64,000 bases of DNA from Actinomadura spongiicola (GTDB taxonomy: Bacteria; Actinomycetota; Actinomycetes; Streptosporangiales; Streptosporangiaceae), in contig NZ_QVNQ01000003.1 in NCBI RefSeq assembly GCF_003432485.1, forward strand, positions 620,001 through 684,000. Reading direction: 5' to 3'. Position 1 is the first letter of the stretch, and the number at the start of each line of letters is the position of its first letter. The notes below the pieces were generated by a model. The model was not told the DNA's origin and made no database searches. It was given only the letters and a program-made list of their open reading frames with translations. Made by a program: the position numbers and the translations under genes. This document shows, in pieces, positions 53,096 through 60,700 of the stretch.

Positions 53096-53118
53096 GAATG
53101 TTGTGCCCCGCAACTTAT
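53096..53118. promoter_or_regulatory. Operator-like site 1 of the sugar importer
   Basis: GAATGTT - 9 nt - AACTTAT, which also contains GTTG - 7 nt - CAAC. Same layout as sites 2 and 3. About 76 bases before the binding-protein start. Confidence 0.5.
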
Positions 53119-53157
53119 GCCGCCACCACGCCCCGCACCAGACCCACCACGCCACGA

Positions 53158-53180
53158 ATTTGTTGACCGCCATAACAATC
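53158..53180. promoter_or_regulatory. Operator-like site 2 of the sugar importer
   Basis: ATTTGTT - 9 nt - AACAATC, with TTGTT/AACAA perfectly inverted. Centre about 62 bases from the centre of site 1. Confidence 0.5.
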
Positions 53181-53260
53181 ACATAACACACGCCCACCAC
53201 ATAGGAGACCGCCCGATCACCCCGGTGGCACGGGCCCCGGCCTCCTCCCGGCTTCAACCC

Positions 53261-53283
53261 GAATGTTCGACGCCCCAACATTC
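53261..53283. promoter_or_regulatory. Operator-like site 3 of the sugar importer
   Basis: GAATGTT - 9 nt - AACATTC, a perfect 7+7 inverted repeat. Centre about 103 bases from site 2, a spacing compatible with DNA looping. Confidence 0.6.
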
Positions 53284-53331
53284 CGGCAAGTCGGGAGCAA
53301 CAGGGCCACGCCTCACATCACAGACGTGACA

Positions 53332-53515
53332 ACCTCAGCCTGCCCCCGCAACCCCGCAGCGACCTCAGGGTCTGCGATCGCGTCCGAAGGCAGGTTCAAG
53401 CGAAGCGAGAACCTGATCGCGCAGCGAGCCGCCAGGCGAGCCGGAGCGATGCAGCGATCGCACCGCATTTCACGACGGTGGAGGCCCTTCAGGGCCGAAG
53501 GAGGAGGGGAATGCA
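53332..53515. repeat. Dispersed structured repeat, copy 2
   Basis: About 184 bases, same orientation and order of motifs as 28561-28741 (shared runs include GGCAGGTTC, AAGCGAAGCGAGAACCTGAT and CGCAGCGAGC). The hairpin CAGGTTC - 11 nt - GAACCTG is fully kept. In this copy the second hairpin is GGCCCTtcAGGGCC, one pair longer than in copy 1. Its right end encodes the C-terminus of the small minus-strand gene at 53470-53802. Confidence 0.88.
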
Positions 53516-53802
53516 AAAAGCACTCTTGCTATTCGGTCGGCGGCGGTGGTGGGTTCGGTGGCGGGGGCGATGCGTTCGGCCCAGGACCACCAGTACCACC
53601 AGCCGTCGGCGGCCTCTTCGGCCAGGATGTTCTCGGTGAGCGCGGACACGTCGGGGTTCAGGACGTGCAGCGTGGGCGACTGGCCTCGGGGCAGGACGAG
53701 GCGGGCGCGGAGGCCGCGTGCGACCAGCTCGTCGCCGAGTTCTTCGAGATATTCGATCCGCGTCTTGGTGGGCGCGGTGGTTCCCGTATCGTCAGGCGTC
53801 AT
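53470..53802 (-). CDS. Hypothetical protein; C-terminus encoded by the repeat
   Basis: A 110-residue protein: TRIEYLEELGDELVARGLRA, LPRGQSPTLHVLNPDVSALT and a Trp-rich ADGWWYWWSWAERIAPA segment look like a genuine conserved actinobacterial domain of unknown function. The last 15 or so residues (FPSSFGPEGPPPS) are read from the dispersed repeat, so the natural end of the gene may have been replaced when the repeat arrived. ATG 53802 follows GAGGAACTGAGG. No signal peptide or membrane helix. I cannot name a function. Confidence 0.65.
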   Translation of the reverse strand: MTPDDTGTTAPTKTRIEYLEELGDELVARGLRARLVLPRGQSPTLHVLNPDVSALTENILAEEAADGWWYWWSWAERIAPATEPTTAADRIARVLFAFPSSFGPEGPPPS

Positions 53803-53985
53803 CCTCAGTTCCTCACGGACTCCGCGCGGCCCGACGGGTCCAGCCTTGCGCTTCTTCCGCCGGTGTGCAAGCACTTCGGGCTGGTCAGCCGGGGCGTGGC
53901 GCGGCGGGCGGTGGACGGTTCGAACCCCGGTGCCCCATCCGGGATATCTTTCGCACAGCAGTTCAACGGGAGCTTGGGGGCGAGT

Positions 53986-54618
53986 ATGACGCTGGGGCCG
54001 GATCCAGCAGCCGACCCGGACGCCACTCCGGTCTTCGGCGTCGCGACGGGCGCCGCCCCGGGGGCCGGTCGGGCGGGCGGGCCGTCCGGTGCGCGGACGT
54101 GGCATCGGTTCCACTACGCGGTGGGCGTGTTCCTCATCGCGTACGGCGTGACGAACCTGGCCGGTGCCGTCGTGCTGTGGGGCGACCGGCGGGACGAGAT
54201 CGAGGGCTACTTCGGGGCGGGCCCGGCGGTGGCAGTGCTCGTGCTGGTGAAGCTGTTCGAGGCGGCGCTTCTGCTGGCCGCGGCGGCGGGGGTGGCCCTT
54301 CGTCGGGATCTGCTGTTCGTGCCGGCGACGGCGGGGTGGATGGCGGGGTTCGCGATGTTCGGCGTCCTGGACGTGTTCACCGCCAGGTGGGGCGGGCTGC
54401 TGGAGCATCTGCTGTATCTGGTCGGGTTCGTCACGCTGCTGTTCGTGTCGTACGGGTTGAGCACGAAGGCCCAGCTCGCGGCGGCGCCGAGGGACGCCGA
54501 GCCCGGTTCGGCGCGCGGTCCTGGCGGGCTCACCCGCACGCAGGAGTTCGCGCTTCAGACGATCAACCGGGCGGCGGCCCTGAAGAACTCGCGTTCCCGT
54601 CCCGGACGACCTGGCTGA
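53986..54618 (+). CDS. Hypothetical membrane protein (four helices)
   Basis: A 210-residue protein: polar Ala/Gly-rich N-terminus of about 40 residues, then four hydrophobic helices (HYAVGVFLIAYGVTNLAGAV, AVAVLVLVKLFEAALLLAAA, LLFVPATAGWMAGFAMFGVL, LEHLLYLVGFVTLLFVSYGL) and a polar tail with a basic end. The topology recalls DoxX-like or similar small membrane families, but I cannot assign one. ATG 53986 is preceded by a weak G-rich stretch. It ends 54 bases before the M14 peptidase gene on the same strand. Confidence 0.7.
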   Translation: MTLGPDPAADPDATPVFGVATGAAPGAGRAGGPSGARTWHRFHYAVGVFLIAYGVTNLAGAVVLWGDRRDEIEGYFGAGPAVAVLVLVKLFEAALLLAAAAGVALRRDLLFVPATAGWMAGFAMFGVLDVFTARWGGLLEHLLYLVGFVTLLFVSYGLSTKAQLAAAPRDAEPGSARGPGGLTRTQEFALQTINRAAALKNSRSRPGRPG

Positions 54619-54672
54619 TCTTGGCAGATGTTGCCCTGGTCGGGCGTTCGGGTCGGTGTCACGTTGTGCCTC

Positions 54673-57189
54673 ATGAGAGCCCGAAAACTGGTGGCGTCCG
54701 TGGTGGCGTCCCTGGCGGTGCCCGCGGCGCTCGCGGCGCCCGCCGTCGCGCGGCCGCCCGCGGCCCCGGCGGCCCCCTGCGATCCGACGCGGACCGAGCC
54801 GGTCTATCGCGGCGAGGTCCCCTCCCCCAAGGAGGTCCTCGGTTTCGATCTCGGTGAGCGGCAGGTCGGCGTCGCCGAGTCCGACAGGTATCTGGAGACG
54901 GTCGCCGCGAAGAGCGACCGGGTGATCTCCGGGACGCTGGCCCGGACGGCGCGGGGCCGTCCGCTGCGGTACGCCGTCGTCGGGCGTCCGGAGCTGTTGT
55001 CGAAGGCGGGGCTGGCCAGGGTGCGGCGGGACGCCGGGAGGCTGCGCGACCCGAGCACGCCCGAGCACCTCGCCAGGCGGATCGCCGAGCGGGGCGTGCC
55101 GATCCTGTGGGTCAGCGGGAACGTGCACGGCAACGAGCCGAGCGGGACGGACGCGGCGCTGAAGGTGCTGCGCGACCTCGGCGACCGCGCCGACTGCGCG
55201 GCCACGACGATCCTGAACAACGCGCTGGTGATCGTCCTGCCGTCGCAGAACCCGGACGGCCGGGAGGCGGGAACGCGCCAGAACGCGTACGGCTTCGACA
55301 TGAACCGCGACTGGTTCGCGCGCACCCAGCCGGAGACCGACGGCAAGCTCGCGATGCTGAACGAGTACCCGCCGGCGCTGTACATCGACGCGCACGAGAT
55401 GGGCGGGGACTCGTACTTCTTCCCGCCGAACGCCGACCCGATCTACCACGAGACGCCGGAGCAGGCGATCGGCTGGATCAACGACCTGTACGGCGCGGCG
55501 ATGGCGGCCGAGTTCCAGCGGCAGGGCATCGACTTCTTCAACCGCGACGTCTACGACCTCTTCTACCAGGGCTACGGCGACTCGGTGCCGACGACCGCGT
55601 TCCACGCGGCGGGCATGACGTTCGAGAAGGGCGCGGGAAGCCCGTACCCGGAGCGGGTTCGGGAGCAGTACCTCACGCAGTGGGTGACGTTGTCGGCGGC
55701 GGCCCGTAACCGGCGGAGCATCCTCAGCCAATGGCGCCGGATGACCGTGGACGCCCACGAGCAGGGCGAGGCGGGGACGCTGGAGCCCAACCAGATCTAC
55801 AACCCGCCGAACCAGATCGACCGGCCGGTTCCGGACCGGAGGGTGCGGAGCTACTTCCTGCGCGACGACGACCCGGCCAAACGCGACGAGGTGCGGCTCA
55901 TCGTGCGGCGGCTCCAGCGGATGGGTGTGCGCGTCGAGAAGCTGGTGAAGCCGCTGACCGTCCCGGACTTCAAGCCGTACGGGCGCCCGGAGGCGAAGAC
56001 GACGCTCCCCGCGGGCACGTACCGGATCTCGATGGCCCAAGGTCAGAAGCACTGGATCCAGGCGATGCTGAACGAGGACGCCTACACGCCGTTCCCGTAC
56101 TTCTACGACGTGACGGCGTGGAGCCTGCCACTGCTCGGGAACGTGTCCGGCGGGTCGTCCGGTGCCGTGCTGCGTCCGCGTGCCGTCCCGGTGGGAACGC
56201 CGCCCGCTCCGCGTCCCGGCCATGACGGCAAGGCGCCGAAGATCGGCGTCCTGCAACTGGCGGAAACGCCGTCGGCCCGCGAGTCGACGGGTTGGCTGCG
56301 GCACCGCCTCGACCGTGAGTGGAGACTACCGTTCACGCTGCTGAGCCCCGCCGACGTGGCCGCGGGCAAGCTGGACGGCATCGAGGTGCTGGTGACGCCG
56401 AACGGCCCGGCGAAGACCGCCCACGAGGAGCTCGGCGACACCGGGCGGGCCGCGCTCCAGGAATGGACACGGAACGGCGGCCGCTACGTCGGCTGGCAGG
56501 GCGGCACGGAACTCGCGGCGCTGCTCGGGTTGACGACCGCGACGCTGGCCGAGCCGACGTCCGACATTCCCGGCACGTTGCTGCGCGTGAAGGTGGACGG
56601 GACGAGCCCCCTGTCGGCGGGCGTCGGCCCCACCGCGTGGAACTTCACGTCCTACGACGTGGTGATGCGGGCGTCCTCCGGCGTCGTCGTGTCGTACCCG
56701 CGGCCCGATTCACCGGACTGGTTCGTGTCCGGGTTCGAGCGGGGCGCGGCCGAGCTGGGCGGCACCGCCGCGGTCGCCGACCAGCCCGTCGGCGCGGGAC
56801 GTTCCGTGCTGTTCGCCGCGGAACCGAACTTCCGCGCGTTCACCGACGGGACGGCGAAACTGCTCGCCAACGCGATCCTCGGGCCGAACCCGGCCAACGC
56901 GCAGACCCCGCGGGCGGACTCGACCGCCAAGGCGGCGCAGCAGGCCGCGGCGTTGCCATCGTACGAGTCCCCGATCCGCGTCTCGGTGAAGACGGCCGAC
57001 GCGGCGAAGGCGGCGGGCGTCCTGCGGTCGGTCGGCGCGGCATGGACCGAGCGCCGCACCGGCGACGTCGTCCACTACGTGATCGACAACCCGCGCGGGC
57101 TGCCGACCGATCATCACCCGTTCGCGGGACGACTCCCGTCCCTCATCCGTAAGGCGGGGATCGCGCCGGTCGCCGTCACCCTTCCCTGA
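54673..57189 (+). CDS. Secreted M14 zinc carboxypeptidase with C-terminal amidotransferase-like domain
   Basis: An 838-residue protein with a signal peptide (MRARKLVASVVASLAVPAAL, cleavage after APAVA). The M14 domain has zinc ligands in NVHGNEPSG (HxxE) and ALYIDAHEMGG (third His), with GFDMNRDWFARTQ as the substrate-binding segment and TFEKG late in the domain as the likely catalytic Glu region. From about residue 515 a second domain (KIGVLQLAETPSARESTGWL; LDGIEVLVTPNGPA; GRYVGWQGGTELA) looks like a ThuA/class I amidotransferase fold. It probably trims peptides outside the cell. ATG 54673 fits the signal peptide; 54628 is in frame but unlikely. Confidence 0.88.
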   Translation: MRARKLVASVVASLAVPAALAAPAVARPPAAPAAPCDPTRTEPVYRGEVPSPKEVLGFDLGERQVGVAESDRYLETVAAKSDRVISGTLARTARGRPLRYAVVGRPELLSKAGLARVRRDAGRLRDPSTPEHLARRIAERGVPILWVSGNVHGNEPSGTDAALKVLRDLGDRADCAATTILNNALVIVLPSQNPDGREAGTRQNAYGFDMNRDWFARTQPETDGKLAMLNEYPPALYIDAHEMGGDSYFFPPNADPIYHETPEQAIGWINDLYGAAMAAEFQRQGIDFFNRDVYDLFYQGYGDSVPTTAFHAAGMTFEKGAGSPYPERVREQYLTQWVTLSAAARNRRSILSQWRRMTVDAHEQGEAGTLEPNQIYNPPNQIDRPVPDRRVRSYFLRDDDPAKRDEVRLIVRRLQRMGVRVEKLVKPLTVPDFKPYGRPEAKTTLPAGTYRISMAQGQKHWIQAMLNEDAYTPFPYFYDVTAWSLPLLGNVSGGSSGAVLRPRAVPVGTPPAPRPGHDGKAPKIGVLQLAETPSARESTGWLRHRLDREWRLPFTLLSPADVAAGKLDGIEVLVTPNGPAKTAHEELGDTGRAALQEWTRNGGRYVGWQGGTELAALLGLTTATLAEPTSDIPGTLLRVKVDGTSPLSAGVGPTAWNFTSYDVVMRASSGVVVSYPRPDSPDWFVSGFERGAAELGGTAAVADQPVGAGRSVLFAAEPNFRAFTDGTAKLLANAILGPNPANAQTPRADSTAKAAQQAAALPSYESPIRVSVKTADAAKAAGVLRSVGAAWTERRTGDVVHYVIDNPRGLPTDHHPFAGRLPSLIRKAGIAPVAVTLP

Positions 57190-57196
57190 CGGGAGC

Positions 57197-57228
57197 GGCG
57201 GCGTGCCGGGACACCCCGGCACGCCGCC
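57197..57228. terminator. Bidirectional terminator between M14 and PTH2-like genes
   Basis: A perfect 14-bp stem (GGCGGCGTGCCGGG and complement) with loop ACAC, eight bases after the M14 stop and one base from the convergent gene's stop. Confidence 0.85.
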
Positions 57229-57229
57229 C

Positions 57230-57943
57230 CTACTTGCGCACGATCCAAGCGATGGCGGTCATGGTGCCGGGCGGGACCTCGGTGAACCCGCCGTCACGAA
57301 CCGCCACCGTCGCGTTCTTCACGCAACGGTCCCAGGGGACGTCGCGCGCCAGGTGGACGCGGGCGCCGCCGTCCACCCACGCCTTCACGTCCTTGCGGCG
57401 CCCCTGACGCAGCAGCAGCTGCGCCGCGTGCCCGCACTGGGCGGCGGCCTTGCCCGTCGTGATCGTCACATCCGGATTGAGCGCGATCACCGCGTACGGG
57501 GGTTCGGGCGGCGGGGAGGGCTCCTCGGCGTCCGCGAGGTCGAGCCCGGCGACCTGGAGTTTCGCCAGCTCCGGCGGGACCTCCGACATCGGGCCCGGCG
57601 GGAACGCCCGCACCTGCGCGCCCGCGTGCTCGACGGTCACACCGGGCAACTCCTGCGCCTGCGGCCACCGCACGCCCCGCGCACGCCGCGTCACCTTCCG
57701 TATGCGGCGCGACTCCCATTCGCGGACGGCCTCGCGCCACTCCCCGTCGGGCTCCACGGCCCGCGGGTCGGTGAGGAGCCGGACGACCGCCGTCGCCGTC
57801 GCCTCGCAGACCGCGCCGTGATTGGGCGGTTCCGCCTTCTCGGCGCGTACCACCAGTTGCATGGCCCACGGCGGATCGTCGCGGGGGTCGTAGTCGGGTC
57901 GCACGCGAGGAGTATTCCAAACCCGGCGCGGCTTTCCGGACAC
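57230..57943 (-). CDS. Peptidyl-tRNA hydrolase PTH2-like protein
   Basis: A 237-residue protein whose last 110 residues match the PTH2 fold: YAVIALNPDVTITTGKAAAQ, CGHAAQLLLRQ, and NATVAVRDGGFTEVPPGTMT. PTH2 enzymes recycle peptidyl-tRNAs and are mainly archaeal/eukaryotic, with a bacterial branch in actinobacteria. The 120-residue N-terminal part (MQLVVRAEKAEPPNHGAVCE, WREAVREWESRRIRKVTRRA) is not part of classic PTH2. The start is uncertain (GTG 57943, GTG 57904 or the ATG at MQLVV), none with a strong ribosome binding site. Whether the enzyme is active on peptidyl-tRNA is inferred. Confidence 0.75.
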   Translation of the reverse strand: MSGKPRRVWNTPRVRPDYDPRDDPPWAMQLVVRAEKAEPPNHGAVCEATATAVVRLLTDPRAVEPDGEWREAVREWESRRIRKVTRRARGVRWPQAQELPGVTVEHAGAQVRAFPPGPMSEVPPELAKLQVAGLDLADAEEPSPPPEPPYAVIALNPDVTITTGKAAAQCGHAAQLLLRQGRRKDVKAWVDGGARVHLARDVPWDRCVKNATVAVRDGGFTEVPPGTMTAIAWIVRK

Positions 57944-58059
57944 GGATGTGGGTACTGCAACTTGTGTCGTCCCCCGGACGTTTTTCCTGTTGCGGGCTGG
58001 ACGGCCCTCGCCGGAGACGGCGGGGGGACACGGCGGAACGGTCGGGTCGGAGGTCGCCG

Positions 58060-59130
58060 GTGACCAGTGGCACGTGGAGTGATTCCATACCGGGTGTCGG
58101 GACGTTCTTCGTGGGGATCGACGTCGCCCCGGGCCGCTACCGCTGTGACGAGGGCAAGGGCGGCTGGTGGGTGCGTTTCACCGGCCCGGGCGGGGGCGAT
58201 CCGGTCGGTTCGTGGCCGCTGCCCCCCGGCCCCACCGAGATCGAGATCGCGCGGACCGACTTCGCGTTCGAGACGCACGTGTCCACGTACTGGCGGCGGG
58301 TCGCGCCGCCCCGCGCGCCGGAGGACGGCGCGCCCGCCGAACCCCGTCCCGTCGCCGACCCGGGCCTGCGCGCCGAACTCGACACGATCGTCGCGCGCCG
58401 CAGACCGCTGATGTGGCTGGCGCCGCTGACGGTCCTCGGCCTCGGCCTGCTCGGCTCCCCGCTACTCGGTTCGCTGTGGCTGATCGGCCTCGGCATGCTC
58501 GCGGTCCTCGTCGCGCTCGGCACCCCGTCGGTGTCGCTGGACCTGCGCCGCGCCCGCGAACTCCAGCGTCGCCGCGACCGCTATCTCACCCCCGAGGACT
58601 TCGACGACGAGGGCCGCGCCCTGCTGGCACGCGCACAGGCGGCGGTGGACGCCGTCCGCGACTCCGCCGTCAACCGTGAGGGCCTGCTGGACGCGGTCGA
58701 CAACGCCGTCACGCTCCCCCGCCAGGAGTGGGAGATCGCCCAAGTCCTGGCGAAACAATCGAAGCTCCGCGCGGACCACGCCGAAATGGAGAACGCCTCC
58801 ACCCTCCCCGAGGTCGAATCGGCTCTGCGCCCGTTGCGCGCCAAACTCGACCTTTCCGTCGAGGCCGTGACCCGCCGCGTCGAAGCCCTGGAACGCTACG
58901 CGGAACGCGCCAAAGCGGCGGACGAGGCCCTACTCGCCCAGCGGCATCTGGAGGCCATCGCGGAGAAGGCCCACGAATACGACGAACTCCTCGCCGACAC
59001 CGTCCGCGACGACCTGGCCCTCCCCGCGATCGAACGCCTCACCGAACAGGGCGACGAACTCGTCCGTACCCTCCGCGACCGCCTCTCCCAGGCCGCCGAA
59101 GCCGCCAACGAACTCCCCCCGCACTCTTAG
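58060..59130 (+). CDS. Hypothetical membrane protein with coiled coil
   Basis: A 356-residue protein in three parts: an N-terminal beta-type domain of about 85 residues (IPGVGTFFVGIDVAPGRYRC, GPTEIEIARTDFAFETH), two membrane helices (PLMWLAPLTVLGLGLLGSPL, LWLIGLGMLAVLVAL), and about 190 residues of helix with coiled-coil character. GTG 58060 has GGAGG six bases upstream. The N-terminal domain type often occurs in actinobacterial surface proteins. Its stop overlaps the convergent gene's stop within TTAG. It may belong functionally with the neighbouring type VII-like genes, but this is inference. Confidence 0.75.
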   Translation: MTSGTWSDSIPGVGTFFVGIDVAPGRYRCDEGKGGWWVRFTGPGGGDPVGSWPLPPGPTEIEIARTDFAFETHVSTYWRRVAPPRAPEDGAPAEPRPVADPGLRAELDTIVARRRPLMWLAPLTVLGLGLLGSPLLGSLWLIGLGMLAVLVALGTPSVSLDLRRARELQRRRDRYLTPEDFDDEGRALLARAQAAVDAVRDSAVNREGLLDAVDNAVTLPRQEWEIAQVLAKQSKLRADHAEMENASTLPEVESALRPLRAKLDLSVEAVTRRVEALERYAERAKAADEALLAQRHLEAIAEKAHEYDELLADTVRDDLALPAIERLTEQGDELVRTLRDRLSQAAEAANELPPHS

Positions 59131-59534
59131 CCCGGCCGTTCGACGTCCAGGTCGTCCAACTGCTCTTTGAGCCGCTGAAGCTCTTGCATCTTCTCCGTGA
59201 TCTCCCCCAACGCCCGCCGCACCTCGGCCTGCAGCCCCGTCAGCCTGTCGACCTCCTCCGCATCGACCACCTCCTGACCCTCGGCCATCGTCTCGTCCCA
59301 CTTCTCCTTGAACATGTCGATGTGCGGGGACAACTCGGCGTCGAAGAGCGAACTGCGCGCCGCCTCCCGAAGGGACATCCGGCCGTCCAGAACCTCCTGG
59401 ACGAACCGCTGGAACTGGGAGTTCTCGGACTTGTCGCGAAGAATCTCAAGATTTTTGCGGACCGCCCTGGAGGCGCTCTGGTCTCCCCGCGCGATATCCA
59501 TCATCGGAAGCCCGTCATCGTCGAACTCCGCCAT
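59127..59534 (-). CDS. Hypothetical cytoplasmic coiled-coil protein of the T7SS-like islet
   Basis: A 135-residue soluble protein: an acidic N-terminus (MAEFDDDGLPMMD), a helical centre (NSQFQRFVQEVLDGRMSLRE) and a C-terminal coiled coil (LTGLQAEVRRALGEITEKMQ ELQRLKEQL). No signal or membrane helix. Its ATG overlaps the stop of the preceding gene as TGATG, so it is translationally coupled to the WXG-like membrane protein and could be its chaperone, as for EspG- or YukD-type partners elsewhere (inference). I recognise no family by name. Confidence 0.72.
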   Translation of the reverse strand: MAEFDDDGLPMMDIARGDQSASRAVRKNLEILRDKSENSQFQRFVQEVLDGRMSLREAARSSLFDAELSPHIDMFKEKWDETMAEGQEVVDAEEVDRLTGLQAEVRRALGEITEKMQELQRLKEQLDDLDVERPG

Positions 59535-60256
59535 CACGCGACCACCAGGTTGTCGTAGGAGCCCTTGGGGTAGGGCTGAGAGTCCAATCCACAGAGAGCG
59601 GCAAGGCCTCCAACGAGTAGGCCGACGACGGTGAATACCGCGGCGACGGCGAGGCCGACATATCCGATGATCTTCAGCCACTTCTGGATGGCCAGGCCGA
59701 TCTGCGCCATGATCACGGCCATGGCCACGGACGGACCCACGACGGTCCAGCTGACCGCGGCAGCGGCAGCGGCCTCGATGGCGATCATCACCGCCAGATC
59801 CATGAGCGCCTCCAGCCCACTCACCGCCGCCTTGGACAACGACCACACGCCGTATGCAGCAGATTGAATCTCGCCCGCGATCCTTTGAATAGGCTCCACC
59901 TGCTTCTCAATGGCGTTCGCTAACTCTGTGAAGTACTTGTCGCAGGCGTCGGCGGCATTGCCGTCCCAACTCTTCAGCATCGTGGCCTGCCCCTCTCGCA
60001 GGCCCTTGGCGTACTCCGTATAGAACTCCCCGACGTGTCCGAGGGAGCCGGCGAATTTTGAGATCGACTCCCAATCTCCGGCAAGTTGCTGCGCCAGCCA
60101 TTCCGCCGGGTTCACCCCACAAATCTTGTCGATAGCCCAGAGTAACCAGTGGCTAGGACTAACGAAGTCGGTGATCGAGAGTGAAATGTCGAGCGCCTTG
60201 GGCATGGGTTCCGTCGCCATTGGAGGAACCAGCTTGGCGGCGGGTGAAGCGGTCAT
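59534..60256 (-). CDS. WXG100-like protein with C-terminal membrane helices
   Basis: A 240-residue protein. Residues about 50-150 are a helical hairpin with WDGNAADACDKYF, a W-x-G turn typical of ESAT-6/WXG100 and PPE-like type VII secretion substrates. The C-terminal 100 residues are two to three hydrophobic helices (ALMDLAVMIAIEAAAAAAV, IIGYVGLAVAAVFTVVGLLV) followed by DSQPYPKGSYDNL. No toxin domain is present. ATG 60256 has AAGGGA seven bases upstream. It follows a small T7-target gene by 20 bases and overlaps the next gene by one base. Likely exported or membrane-inserted by a type VII system encoded elsewhere. Confidence 0.75.
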   Translation of the reverse strand: MTASPAAKLVPPMATEPMPKALDISLSITDFVSPSHWLLWAIDKICGVNPAEWLAQQLAGDWESISKFAGSLGHVGEFYTEYAKGLREGQATMLKSWDGNAADACDKYFTELANAIEKQVEPIQRIAGEIQSAAYGVWSLSKAAVSGLEALMDLAVMIAIEAAAAAAVSWTVVGPSVAMAVIMAQIGLAIQKWLKIIGYVGLAVAAVFTVVGLLVGGLAALCGLDSQPYPKGSYDNLVVA

Positions 60257-60276
60257 GGTCGTCCCTTCTGAGCAGC

Positions 60277-60591
60277 TTACTTTTTCGGATAGGTCTGGTC
60301 GATGCGTTCGGCGATCTTCTTCTCGGTACGCCGGTACACCTCGGCGCACTTGCGCAACTCCTGTGCCGACCCCGCACTGAGCCCCGCCAAGCGTTCAACG
60401 TTCTTCTGGACCTGATCACCAACGCGAAGCGCAAACCAGGTATAGCCTACGATATGTAGGATTCCAGCCTTGTCAGACGCTGCATTCTGATGAGTCTCAA
60501 GGTAGCTCTTAGCCTTCTTGGCATCACCGGCCAGCGCGTCCACCGACTGAGCGAACGAATCCAACGCGGCGGGTTGCACACGGAACGACAT
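60277..60591 (-). CDS. Type VII secretion target-like protein (DUF2580/WXG100 superfamily)
   Basis: A 104-residue, all-helical protein (VQPAALDSFAQSVDALAGDA, TWFALRVGDQVQKNVERLAG, AQELRKCAEVYRRTEKKIAE) of the size and pattern of ESX-1 secretion-associated EspC/DUF2580 proteins. The C-terminal YRRTEKKIAERI resembles the Yxxx[D/E] export signal (Y-x3-E). Start ATG 60591 lies just after AGGAAAGG. It heads a three-gene unit with the WXG-like and coiled-coil genes. The codon use is less GC-rich than the rest of the window. Confidence 0.78.
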   Translation of the reverse strand: MSFRVQPAALDSFAQSVDALAGDAKKAKSYLETHQNAASDKAGILHIVGYTWFALRVGDQVQKNVERLAGLSAGSAQELRKCAEVYRRTEKKIAERIDQTYPKK

Positions 60592-60644
60592 GACCTTTCC
60601 TCTCAGCAGCTGATGGAGTGCCGCGACCACTTGCACTCTTCCGG

Positions 60645-60673
60645 TTGCACTGCCACAATCTAACCATTATCAA
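60645..60673 (+). promoter_or_regulatory. Candidate promoter TTGCAC - 17 bp - TATCAA
   Basis: A good sigma-A-like pair with 17-bp spacing in an AT-richer stretch, 27 bases before the small membrane protein gene. A second TTGCAC occurs at 60631. Confidence 0.45.
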
Positions 60674-60700
60674 CATCCAACGAAAACCAAAAGGTATTTC

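Larger units (their letters stand above)
53021..53469. other. Leader of the sugar importer operon and dispersed repeat
   Basis: About 450 bases without a supportable gene. From left to right it holds the operon leader, the three operator-like inverted repeats (53096-53283) and most of repeat copy 2 (from 53332). Individual -10/-35 elements of the operon promoter are not clear to me. Confidence 0.7.

Noticed and set aside
53499..53513. AAGGAGGAGGGGAATG as a ribosome binding site and start on the plus strand
   Set aside because: The resulting short ORF is antisense to a better gene and Arg/Trp-rich without family features; the same motif in copy 1 has no ATG.
53891..53937. Functional tRNA gene suggested by TTCGAAC and paired ends
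   Set aside because: Too short, no anticodon arm, and the T-stem pairs only two of five positions; kept only as a low-interest remnant.
53470..56304. Minus-strand ORF of 944 codons opposite the M14 peptidase
   Set aside because: Only its last 110 codons look like a protein; the rest is antisense low-complexity sequence under the peptidase gene.
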